This document shows positions 1 through 6,159 of a stretch of DNA of 6,731 nt, piece after piece. Under the pieces are notes generated by a model, which saw nothing but the letters and a program-made list of their open reading frames with translations, was not told the DNA's origin and searched no databases. The DNA is from Candidatus Gastranaerophilales bacterium (GTDB taxonomy: Bacteria; Cyanobacteriota; Vampirovibrionia; Gastranaerophilales; Gastranaerophilaceae). The first letter of the stretch is position 1, and each line of letters begins with the position of its first letter. Location: NCBI GenBank assembly GCA_021199975.1, contig JAJQHF010000054.1:1-6731 (forward strand). The letters are read 5' to 3'. Both the position numbers and the translations under genes were made by a program.

Positions 1-2
1 CC

Positions 3-890
3 ATTAATCAAAATAACTTTGCTTGTAAAAAAATCGATTTAGAAACAGATATGTTAAATAATTTTTATCAATATTTTAAAGAGGAAATTGTTAGTGTTTT
101 AGACAGGGAACAAACTGATATTGGTGAATCTTGGTTAGAATTGGGAAACTATCTTCTTGAACCGATATCAAATAATATTATAAATTCTGATATTATATAT
201 TTTATACCAACGGGGATGATAAATAGGTTTCCACTACATTCATTGACAATAAACAACGAAAGACTAATAAATAAGTTTGCGGTTGGATATTTACCAACAA
301 TTTCATTATTAAGTATTTGGAAAAAAGATATTATGCCAACAACTCAAAATGTTATTTACGGATTTGGCGAAGGTGTTGAACAAGAAGCTACAAATATCGA
401 AAAATTTATAGGAGGTGTATCCTATATAGGAACACCTGCCACAAAAAAAATAGTTAAAGAAACAATTAACAATAAAAATATTGCATACTTTTCTTGTCAT
501 GGGAAATATAGCAAGAATTTTCCTTTAGAATCAGGTATAACCTTGTCTGATGGTAATTATACTATAGAAGACATCAAACCTGTAAATATAAACACCAATA
601 TGGTTATTCTAAGTGCCTGCCAAAGTGCTCTTGGAACAATAGATAATAACAATGAAATTATTGGTTTTGCACAGGCATTTCTACAAGCAGGAGTTAAGAC
701 CGTCATTGCTTCTTTATGGAGTGTTGATATTCAAACAACAGAAAAATTAATGTCATTTTTTGTTGAAAATCTTGATACACAAAATAAAATTACAGCATTG
801 CAAAATGCACAAAAAAAATTAATGAACATTTCTGATTATAATCATCCATTTTTTCATGCAGGGTTTATACTAATAGGGAATTGGTCATAA
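3..890 (+). CDS. CHAT-domain caspase-like cysteine peptidase, N-terminally truncated by the window edge
   Basis: This is the C-terminal part of a CHAT-family (clan CD, caspase/separase-like) cysteine peptidase. Numbering from the ATG at 51, the presumed catalytic histidine is His150 in FSCHGKYS and the nucleophile is Cys190 in VILSACQSALG. The end HPFFHAGFILIGNWS is the usual CHAT C-terminus. The segment IIYFIPTGMINRFPLHSL (about 48-65) is the typical first strand and helix of the domain. The 16 codons before that ATG are also open, with no stop back to position 3, and no Shine-Dalgarno sequence precedes the ATG. The true start is therefore probably outside the window. CHAT proteins commonly carry TPR repeats N-terminal to the protease, so a TPR-CHAT architecture is plausible but not seen. 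Substrate and partners cannot be read from this fragment. It is convergent with the next gene, 14 nt between stops. The family call is firm; any defence role would be inference. Confidence 0.9.
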   Translation: MNQNNFACKKIDLETDMLNNFYQYFKEEIVSVLDREQTDIGESWLELGNYLLEPISNNIINSDIIYFIPTGMINRFPLHSLTINNERLINKFAVGYLPTISLLSIWKKDIMPTTQNVIYGFGEGVEQEATNIEKFIGGVSYIGTPATKKIVKETINNKNIAYFSCHGKYSKNFPLESGITLSDGNYTIEDIKPVNINTNMVILSACQSALGTIDNNNEIIGFAQAFLQAGVKTVIASLWSVDIQTTEKLMSFFVENLDTQNKITALQNAQKKLMNISDYNHPFFHAGFILIGNWS

Positions 891-904
891 TATAAATTTG
901 TAAT

Positions 905-2194
905 TTAAATATTTTCCACACAATATAACGGCAAGTCAATAATATTATCCGTTTTTTTATAATCTGCCATAGATGTTCTTATAGCATAGTTTGGCTTAAA
1001 TTTTTCCATATAAACCTTTAAGCTTTTTGCTTGCAAATTTGTTTCAGCCTTTACCTCAACAGGAACTACATCTGACTTTATTTGAATAACAAAGTCTATT
1101 TCAGCCCTGTTAGTTTCATTTGACCAATAAAATACCGGTAAATCTTTAATTGTCTTAAATTGTTGTAAAACATATTGCTCGGCTATAGCTCCCTTAAATT
1201 CTTCAAATATACGATTACCGTTGATAATTGTTTCTGCTTCTAAATGAGTCATCGCACCCAATAAGCCAACATCCAAAACAAACAATTTAAAAGCATTAAA
1301 ATCTTCATATGCCATAATAGGTAAATCGGGTTTTGTAATTTTATTTACTCTATAAATCAAACCACTATTAATTAACCAAGATAAAGCTGCTTCAAAATCT
1401 CTTGCACGAGCTCCCTCTTTTACTGCACCATATATAAATTTTTTATTTTCTTTACTTAATTGCGCAGGAATAGATTTCCACAATAGTCGAATTTTTGCAA
1501 CAATACTGGCAGGTATATGTTTTGTAAAATCTTCTTCGTATGCAGAAAGAATTTCTTTTTGTATTTCTCTGACACTCTCAAAGTCTTTATTCTCGACAAA
1601 ATCCTTTACAACTTCAGGCATTCCGCCAACATAACAATATTGTTTTACAAGTTTCTGATATTTATTATTGAATAATTTTATTGTTTTAAAATCTCTTTTG
1701 CGCAAAAGCTCAACAAATCTTTCTTCATCCATTGCCAATAAAAATTCTTCAAAACTTAAAGGATAAAGATTCATAAATGAAACTTTTCCAACGGGGAAAC
1801 CCGTTCCTTCATGACATGCTACGCCTAACAAACTACCTGCTACTATAATATCGTATTGTGGGGCATTTTCTCTAAAATATTTAAGTGAAGTTAAGGCTCT
1901 TGGACATTCTTGAATTTCATCAAGAATTATCAATGTGTTTTCTGAATTAATTTTAATCTTCGTTGCTAGACCAATATCCATAATTAAACGGTCAATATCA
2001 TAGTCTGTATCAAAAATTTCTCTGCTTTTCGCATCAATATCAAAGTTAATATATGCAACCTGTTTATAATGCTTTTTGCCAAACTCTTGCATTAACCAAG
2101 TTTTTCCAACTTGTCGAGCACCCTGTATAACTAAAGGTTTATGATTTTTCTTGTTTTTCCACGCAATTAGTTGGTTTATTGCGTATCGTTCCAT
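905..2194 (-). CDS. AAA_14/DUF4143 family ATP-binding protein
   Basis: This 429-residue protein belongs to the widespread bacterial and archaeal AAA ATPases with a C-terminal DUF4143 domain. The Walker A motif is GARQVGKT (25-32), Walker B is TLIILDEIQ (87-95), and IIVAGSLLG (116-124) looks like the sensor 1 strand. The C-terminal part (about 200-429) carries the DUF4143 signature, including YWSNETNRAEIDFVI (357-371) followed by PVEVKAE (378-384). The spaced E-x-D and E-x-K residues (Glu365/Asp367, Glu380/Lys382) resemble a PD-(D/E)XK nuclease fold. Length is normal for an intact family member. The start ATG at 2194 is preceded by GAGGG (2202-2206) with a 7-nt spacer. An extended -10 element lies just upstream, at the edge of the neighbouring transposon. 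The family is abundant but its cellular role is poorly defined, so no specific function is assigned. It is most likely a host gene flanking the transposon. Confidence 0.9.
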   Translation of the reverse strand: MERYAINQLIAWKNKKNHKPLVIQGARQVGKTWLMQEFGKKHYKQVAYINFDIDAKSREIFDTDYDIDRLIMDIGLATKIKINSENTLIILDEIQECPRALTSLKYFRENAPQYDIIVAGSLLGVACHEGTGFPVGKVSFMNLYPLSFEEFLLAMDEERFVELLRKRDFKTIKLFNNKYQKLVKQYCYVGGMPEVVKDFVENKDFESVREIQKEILSAYEEDFTKHIPASIVAKIRLLWKSIPAQLSKENKKFIYGAVKEGARARDFEAALSWLINSGLIYRVNKITKPDLPIMAYEDFNAFKLFVLDVGLLGAMTHLEAETIINGNRIFEEFKGAIAEQYVLQQFKTIKDLPVFYWSNETNRAEIDFVIQIKSDVVPVEVKAETNLQAKSLKVYMEKFKPNYAIRTSMADYKKTDNIIDLPLYCVENI

Positions 2195-2219
2195 GCTCTA
2201 ACCCTCATTTTATAGATTT

Positions 2220-2228
2220 ATTATATCA
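2220..2228 (-). promoter_or_regulatory. Extended -10 promoter element for the AAA/DUF4143 gene
   Basis: On the minus strand this reads TGATATAAT, a perfect -10 hexamer with an upstream TGn extension. It lies 25 nt from the ATG at 2194 and just outside the first 33-bp repeat of the transposon end. A -35 at 17-bp spacing would be TGTAAA (2243-2248), a weak match inside that repeat. The call is by eye. Confidence 0.5.
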
Positions 2229-2230
2229 TA

Positions 2231-2329
2231 ATTATCACATTTTTTACACAACTTTTAATAAAATTTTGCACATTTTTTACACGACTTTTAAGTTCAATTA
2301 TCACATTTCTGGCAAAACCTTAGATCGTC
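2231..2329. repeat. Three phased 33-bp repeat units at the transposon left end (putative transposase-binding sites)
   Basis: Units start at 2231, 2264 and 2297, a spacing of exactly 33 bp or about three helical turns. Units 1 and 2 share a 23-bp core (2236-2258 and 2269-2291): CACATTTTTTACAC, then A or G, then ACTTTTAA, with that one mismatch. Unit 3 shares the 12-bp start ATTATCACATTT with unit 1 and matches it at about 22 of 33 positions overall. Unit 3 overlaps the last codons and stop of the recombinase-like gene, which may explain its divergence. Mu, Tn7 and Tn552-type elements carry multiple similar transposase sites at their ends, so this is read as the left end. The outer boundary and target duplication could not be fixed. 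Confidence 0.7.
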
Positions 2330-3082
2330 AAACATATAATTTGTAAGTCCAAGTTGTTGTTTTACTTTATAAAAATCTTTCCTTATTTTGCGTTTTAGTA
2401 ATTTTTTCTGTTGTTCATTGCCTGTCAAAATGGTGTTTAAAGGCTGTTTTAATGTAATCATATTTTGAATAATTGGTGTTAGGTAGGGATATTTTTTGTT
2501 TGTTATTCTGAAAAGTTGAGCAAGCTGTTCGGATGTTAGTATTTTGATTTGTCTTTTTGGTATATTTGAAACTCGTTTGACTTCAAAGGTGCAAGTTTTA
2601 TCAATATAACCTTTGTCTTGAAAGTATTTAATAATTTGATTTAACAGGCACAAAATATTCTTAATTCTTCGTTCAGATACTCTGTTTTCTTGCATATATT
2701 TTTTAAAATTCCGAATATCTTGAACGGTTAAATCTTTCAGATGAAATGTTTTAAAATATGGAATAATTTGAGCATAAATAAAAGTCTTATAAGTTTGATA
2801 GGACATTGGTTTAAGTGTTTCATATTTAATTTTTAAAAACTCCACACACGCCTCAACCACTGTAATATCTGAATTTTTGATTGGAACATTCTTATCAATA
2901 ATTTTAAATTTGTCCTCAAATGTTACAGTTTCAACATATTCAAACTTATCTCCAATCAGATTTATATTTTCGAATTGCCATAAAAATTCTCTGCCGGAAT
3001 TTGCATCAATGTCGCAAAACATAACAATATCTTCGAGAGTAAATGTTTTCAATCTTTTAGCAACTTTGAGAATTTTATCCAC
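2294..3082 (-). CDS. Tyrosine-recombinase-like protein with degenerate catalytic domain; candidate transposition target selector
   Basis: This 262-residue protein has three visible parts. Residues 1-55 look like a small helical or winged-helix domain. Residues 72-160 fit the SAM-like core-binding domain of phage integrases, including YQTYKTFIYAQIIPYF and VQDIRNFKKYMQENRVS. From ILTSEQLAQLF (181) onward the start of a recombinase catalytic domain is recognisable. That part is only about 80 residues, against roughly 170 in active enzymes. No box I arginine motif (TGxR) is seen. FDDLRF (251-256) resembles box II HxLR with the histidine replaced by Asp, and the protein ends before any nucleophilic Tyr. 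It is therefore predicted to bind DNA but not to recombine it. The GTG start at 3082 has GGAAGG (3089-3094) 6 nt upstream and overlaps the muB stop by 8 nt, suggesting translational coupling. It sits where related transposons carry TniQ/TnsD-type or resolvase genes. The target-selector role is inference, and a decayed resolvase is the alternative. Confidence 0.7.
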   Translation of the reverse strand: MDKILKVAKRLKTFTLEDIVMFCDIDANSGREFLWQFENINLIGDKFEYVETVTFEDKFKIIDKNVPIKNSDITVVEACVEFLKIKYETLKPMSYQTYKTFIYAQIIPYFKTFHLKDLTVQDIRNFKKYMQENRVSERRIKNILCLLNQIIKYFQDKGYIDKTCTFEVKRVSNIPKRQIKILTSEQLAQLFRITNKKYPYLTPIIQNMITLKQPLNTILTGNEQQKKLLKRKIRKDFYKVKQQLGLTNYMFDDLRFCQKCDN

Positions 3083-3088
3083 CTAACA

Positions 3089-3094
3089 CCTTCC
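3089..3094 (-). promoter_or_regulatory. Shine-Dalgarno GGAAGG deciding the GTG start of the recombinase-like gene
   Basis: GGAAGG on the minus strand lies 6 nt before GTG at 3080-3082, inside the end of the MuB-like gene. It supports the GTG start over the next in-frame ATG (codon 21) and suggests coupling to muB translation. Confidence 0.6.
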
Positions 3095-3536
3095 GTGCTA
3101 TTTTTTCATCAATTTGCGTCAGTTCGTTTGCTTGTGCAACTTTTTCAAAAATATCAATCATCGCTACAATCTTTCTAAAACTTTTTACCTTATTATGAAT
3201 AATTTGAACAGCTTCTTTTGTAATATCAACCTCTGAAATTTCCTCTGCAATCTGCTTAATATCTGAATACTCAAACTCTGTAAAATTATAAATCTCTGAA
3301 ATCCTGTCAAATAAATGCGTATGCTTTTTGAGTTTGTGCCTTGTAAGCTGCATCCCAACTAAAATTATCGGGACTCCGGTTTCATCATGCAAATCTCTCA
3401 AAGTTTCTATTGCTCTAAAATCTGCAAGTAAGTAATCAACCTCATCAACTATAATCATTTGCGGATTATTTTTTAGTGCATTAACACATTGCCTGAAAAT
3501 GTCTGAAGTATAAAATCGTGGAATTTCCTCAAGCTC

Positions 3537-3540
3537 TTTT
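3537..3540 (-). other. Frameshift site in the muB-like gene (four-A run, one A short)
   Basis: In the minus-strand frame, GAA ATT GAA AAG AGC must become GAA ATT GAA AAA GAG to continue into the Walker B part. In the second frame a TGA at 3540-3542 closes the frame upstream and no stop occurs downstream until 3075, so the join can be placed within a few bases. The run is a homopolymer, the usual place for indel errors. Confidence 0.8.
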
Positions 3541-3734
3541 CAATTTCTTCTAACAACCATTTTGTTGTCATTTTATTTGTTGCTCGAATATAAATTGTAT
3601 CGAATTGAACAGATAAATAAATTGCCGTTTTAGTTTTCCCAAGTCCTGCATTACCATAAACCAGTCCGATTTTTGAAATATTATTAGGTTTATTCTTTAA
3701 GTTATAAATAAGATTAATAAATCCTTTTACATTT

Positions 3735-5735
3735 TTAGTTAATACGAATTTGGGTTTCATAATCTTTAAACTCCTTTGATTCTTTGTAAGCGGTAAGCCA
3801 GATTCTATCGTCATTACAAGTACAACCGTGCTCCATCAGGCATTCATATCTTTCTCTGCTAGTCTTAAATAATGGTTTAACTGCGGGATTATATTTTTCA
3901 GGTTTTTCTTTTTTAATTTCAATTTTGGGAATAATTGGCAGATTGAAATGATCTTCTTTATCTTCAATATGACATTCAAGAATTCCCAAATCTTCAACAT
4001 TTAAAATCTTTTTACAAGCCCTTATTGTTTTATTCTTGAGCTGTTTTTGTTTTTTAATTTTATGCTTATAATCTTCAATATCCTTGATTTCACCTGTATA
4101 ATGAACAAGTGGATGGGTTAAGGTTATACGCTCAGCTTTGCATAAAAATTTGCCACTTGTCGTATAAACATTGATATAACTTAAATCAAAAAGACTGTAT
4201 TTTATTATTGCTTTCTGTCTCAAACCATAAAGAGTATCATTGTAATAATCCGATTTTAAAAACCTTATCCCTTGACTTGTAATAGTTTTAATTTCTTGCG
4301 CTAACATTAAATCATCTAATTCTCTTGGGTTTATTTCCTGCCGTTCAATACTATCAAACATTTCCTGAATAGTTTTTGATTTATTATTTGGACAAGGCAA
4401 AGAATTTTTATATTCAAGCCAACTGTTTATCATTTGTACTGTCTGTTGAATAGTTGGTATGAAATTTTGATGAACTTCTTTGTGAAATTTCTCATTTCTT
4501 TTTAATCTTGCCGGTTTCTTCTCTATGCTTGTTCCTATATAACTTGGCAACAGTTTTTCAAAACTTTCTTGCATTTCCAAGAAAAATCTTTCAATTACCT
4601 TTGCTCTTGCATTATATGGATTTGTAAAAACTGTTGTTATTCCTAATTTTTCATAAATTCCATTTAGCCCTATCTCATCAAATTTCGTACTACCCATAAA
4701 GTATTTACCTCTAAAAGCTCTGCCGTTATCAAGATAAACAAATTTTGGGATTTTACCTAAATTTAATATTGCATTGCGTAGTGCTGATGCTATATTTTGT
4801 GTATTTTCTTCCAGCATTATTTCATAGCCCACAAGTGCGGTTGATTTCCAATCTAAAAATCCTATTAAAGTTGCTCGACAAGGTTTACCTGTAAATGGGT
4901 TAATTACTTGAAAATTCAGTCGTTTACCGTCAGCAACTAAAACTTCACCGACTTCAATCTTGAAAACATCTCTTTTAATATGAGGAATAACCTGTTCTTT
5001 TAAGGCTTTTTCACCATCTCTTAAAAGTGTCCATTTGTCAAAGTAATTTGCCTTATACCAATTAGCAAATCTTCTGAATGTGGATGGTGCAGGAATATAT
5101 TCAGCCCCTTGAGTTTTCAAAACATATCGAGTTAAAGATATCGCTTTTCCAATACTGAATTTATTCGGATGTAAAAGTAATTTTAAAAATATTTGTTTTT
5201 CGTATTCTGTAAGACAAGTTCTTGAATAATCTTCATAATGATAATTAGGAATCAAAAGTTCATAATTATTGCTATTTCCTAAAATCCGTTTCCATCTTTG
5301 AAGTGTACCGATTGAAACCTTACCAAGTTTTGCATAAATTTCGGGATACAAAACTTGTGTATTATATGTGCTTAAAAAATCATTATCAAACTTAGTTTTA
5401 TTTGATTGATTTTTGCGTTCCTTTTTCCAAAGGTTTAATAAATCTAATCTGGCAAGTGCAATAATTTTTGCTTTGTCGGGTTTATGAAAATCAAGTGGCG
5501 CAGGCAAAAGTTTTTTAGTATCAATGATTTTTGTTAACTCTGAATAATATTTTTCTTGTAACTCCGGTTCAATGCTTGATAACAAAATCTCAAAACTTTT
5601 CCCGCCTTTTACGGTTATTTCTCGAGTAATATATTTACTCTTAGAAAGCCTTATTGCTCTTGTGCTAACACCTTTGAGTTCAGCTAATTCTTTAATTGTA
5701 ATGTATTTTTCTTCGTTCATCATACTAACATTCAT
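3735..5735 (-). CDS. MuA-like DDE transposase
   Basis: This 666-residue protein is a complete Mu-family transposase, close in length to MuA (663 aa). The N-terminus (about 6-65, KYITIKELAELKGVSTRAIR) is a winged-helix DNA-binding domain of the Mu type. The RNase H-like core (about 255-400) has the DDE triad: Asp269 in VLVADGKRL, Asp336 in FVYLDNGRAF and Glu382 in AKVIERFF. The two aspartates carry the same numbers as in MuA (D269, D336). The beta-barrel domain (Mu_transpos_C) spans about 480-540, including GIRFLKSDYYND and SYINVYTTSGKFL. The C-terminal tail has ERYECLMEHG and DDRIWLTAYK, matching the MuB/ClpX-contacting region of Mu transposases. The protein cuts and joins element ends to target DNA and leads the operon. 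ATG 5735 is given as start; ATGs at 5723 and 5720 are alternatives, and 5720 would put MNEEKYITIKEL at the N-terminus. No strong Shine-Dalgarno sequence precedes any of them, which may mean low expression. Confidence 0.95.
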   Translation of the reverse strand: MNVSMMNEEKYITIKELAELKGVSTRAIRLSKSKYITREITVKGGKSFEILLSSIEPELQEKYYSELTKIIDTKKLLPAPLDFHKPDKAKIIALARLDLLNLWKKERKNQSNKTKFDNDFLSTYNTQVLYPEIYAKLGKVSIGTLQRWKRILGNSNNYELLIPNYHYEDYSRTCLTEYEKQIFLKLLLHPNKFSIGKAISLTRYVLKTQGAEYIPAPSTFRRFANWYKANYFDKWTLLRDGEKALKEQVIPHIKRDVFKIEVGEVLVADGKRLNFQVINPFTGKPCRATLIGFLDWKSTALVGYEIMLEENTQNIASALRNAILNLGKIPKFVYLDNGRAFRGKYFMGSTKFDEIGLNGIYEKLGITTVFTNPYNARAKVIERFFLEMQESFEKLLPSYIGTSIEKKPARLKRNEKFHKEVHQNFIPTIQQTVQMINSWLEYKNSLPCPNNKSKTIQEMFDSIERQEINPRELDDLMLAQEIKTITSQGIRFLKSDYYNDTLYGLRQKAIIKYSLFDLSYINVYTTSGKFLCKAERITLTHPLVHYTGEIKDIEDYKHKIKKQKQLKNKTIRACKKILNVEDLGILECHIEDKEDHFNLPIIPKIEIKKEKPEKYNPAVKPLFKTSRERYECLMEHGCTCNDDRIWLTAYKESKEFKDYETQIRIN
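3771..3777 (-). promoter_or_regulatory. Shine-Dalgarno AAAGGAG deciding the muB-like start
   Basis: A strong AAAGGAG on the minus strand lies 10 nt before ATG 3758-3760, within the transposase 3' coding region. It argues for that ATG over the in-frame upstream ATG at 3814, which would overlap the transposase by a further 54 nt. Confidence 0.7.
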
Positions 5736-5743
5736 TACTCTAA

Positions 5744-5771
5744 ACTCGGAAAATTGGAACTGTTTTCGAGT
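5744..5771. promoter_or_regulatory. Imperfect 28-bp dyad, candidate operator
   Basis: ACTCGGAAA (5744-5752) and TTTTCGAGT (5763-5771) form an inverted repeat, 8 of 9 positions pairing across a 10-bp spacer. It lies just upstream of the transposase start and would cover the start of the transcript from the promoter at 5775-5802. A repressor bound here, possibly the divergent HTH protein, would block the operon. This is inference from position and symmetry only. Confidence 0.35.
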
Positions 5772-5774
5772 CGT

Positions 5775-5802
5775 TTTGTATCATTCGGACACATGGTCTA
5801 AA
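5775..5802 (-). promoter_or_regulatory. Candidate promoter for the transposase operon
   Basis: On the minus strand, TTTAGA (5797-5802) and TACAAA (5775-5780) are separated by 16 bp, with a TGA extension directly before the -10. Each hexamer matches 4 of 6 consensus bases. It is the best leftward candidate seen in the 146-bp intergenic region. Confidence 0.35.
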
Positions 5803-5816
5803 AAGTATCTCTAGAC

Positions 5817-5844
5817 TTGATGTTTCCGTAAAATGAGTTAAAAT
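5817..5844 (+). promoter_or_regulatory. Candidate promoter for the HTH regulator gene
   Basis: TTGATG (5817-5822) and TAAAAT (5839-5844) are separated by 16 bp, with 4 of 6 and 5 of 6 consensus matches. They are about 38 nt upstream of the HTH start codon. The arrangement is divergent from the transposase promoter, so the two promoters could be controlled together. Confidence 0.45.
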
Positions 5845-5881
5845 GTGTGTACCCCAATTATTTACCCAAAAAGGAGTTTAA

Positions 5882-6157
5882 ATGAAAAAAGAATTACGAA
5901 AACAGATTGAACTGCTTGAGCAAAAAATGTCAAAAAGTCCTAATAATATGAAAGATGGCGGAAGCCATTTTCTGTATCGTCGAGAAAGAATGATTAGATT
6001 CAAAATGCTCCAACAAAATATACCGCAAAAAATACTCGCAAAAAGACTAAACTTAACTGAAAGCTATATTTCAAAACTTATTACAGGGGAAAGATACAAT
6101 AAGGATTTTGAAAGGTATGTTATTCATATTTTAGATGTAAATTATTGTTGTATTTAA
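5882..6157 (+). CDS. Small HTH (XRE-like) DNA-binding protein, probable transposon regulator
   Basis: This 91-residue basic protein has a classical helix-turn-helix at about 48-70: PQKILAKRLNLTESYISKLI, followed by TGERYNK. This is the XRE/Cro pattern in which LAKRL forms the first helix and ESYISKLI the recognition helix. The first 30 residues are charged and probably helical. A good Shine-Dalgarno sequence (AAGGAG, 5871-5876) lies 5 nt before the ATG. The gene diverges from the transposase over 146 bp, the same relation as repressor c to ner-A-B in phage Mu, so it is read as the element's regulator. It could instead be a host gene next to the insertion. No metal-binding, peptidase or oligomerisation domain is visible. 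Its stop is 2 nt from the stop of the convergent gene. Confidence 0.75.
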   Translation: MKKELRKQIELLEQKMSKSPNNMKDGGSHFLYRRERMIRFKMLQQNIPQKILAKRLNLTESYISKLITGERYNKDFERYVIHILDVNYCCI

Positions 6158-6159
6158 TT

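Larger units (their letters stand above)
3075..3760 (-). pseudogene. MuB-like AAA+ transposition ATPase, split by a one-base frameshift
   Basis: The MuB/TniB/TnsC-type ATPase loads on target DNA and activates and directs the transposase. The gene is read in two frames. The first part (3473-3760) carries Walker A GNAGLGKT and runs off frame to a stop at 3473. The second part (3075 to about 3539) carries Walker B MIIVDEVD and the sensor-like PIILVGM. Adding one A to the four-A run at 3537-3540 (minus strand) joins them through EEIEKELEEIPRFYTSDIF into a continuous 228-residue protein, with Walker A at 36-43 and Walker B at 102-109. The ATG at 3758-3760 is chosen as start because AAAGGAG lies 10 nt upstream; it overlaps the transposase end by 26 nt. 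The product is shorter than phage MuB (312 aa) and lacks an obvious N-terminal HTH extension. As read, neither fragment could hydrolyse ATP. Sequencing error or decay is more likely than programmed frameshifting. Confidence 0.85.
2231..6157 (-). mobile_element. Mu-type (MuA/MuB) transposon; left end near 2231, right end unresolved
   Basis: The element contains a MuA-like DDE transposase, a MuB-like ATPase (frameshifted), a tyrosine-recombinase-like third gene and probably a divergent HTH regulator. The left end is marked by the 33-bp repeats. The first three genes overlap and read leftward, and they are probably one transcript. No phage structural, lysis or late genes are present, so this looks like a transposon and not a Mu-like prophage, unless more lies beyond the right edge. 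The right limit given is the end of the HTH gene. It was chosen because the next gene is much more AT-rich, and not because a terminal repeat was found. The alternative right end is within 5736-5881. The transposase is intact, so the ends might still be moved if MuB function is supplied. Confidence 0.6.

Noticed and set aside
309..500. 63-aa minus-strand frame inside the CHAT gene
   Set aside because: It is antisense to the conserved CHAT core and rich in Cys and Phe, as expected of a shadow frame.
885..920. Possible bidirectional terminator between the convergent CHAT and AAA genes
   Set aside because: The AT-only dyad is imperfect, with no GC stem and no proper T-tract, so it is not a supportable terminator.
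2231..2329. Evenly spaced repeats that could be a mini CRISPR array
   Set aside because: There are only three units, with gaps of about 10 bp between cores and no cas genes nearby. Position beside a transposase operon fits end-binding sites better.
2877..3086. 69-aa + strand frame inside the recombinase-like gene
   Set aside because: It is antisense to coding sequence, with no motif or convincing ribosome-binding site.
3075..3458. A separate 127-aa gene starting at the ATG at 3458
   Set aside because: That ATG is the first residue of the Walker B strand (MIIVDEVD). The frame continues upstream with plausible ATPase sequence, so it is the second half of the frameshifted gene.
3537..3560. Programmed -1 frameshift in the muB-like gene
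   Set aside because: There is only AAAAG, no X XXY YYZ heptamer and no clear downstream hairpin. A one-base indel in a homopolymer is the simpler explanation.
5572..5814. 80-aa + strand open frame overlapping the transposase start
   Set aside because: It lies antisense to well-conserved transposase N-terminal coding sequence and the control region, and it has no recognisable domain.
2231..6157. Mu-like prophage
   Set aside because: No phage head, tail, lysis or late genes are present. The operon ends in left-end repeats directly after three genes.
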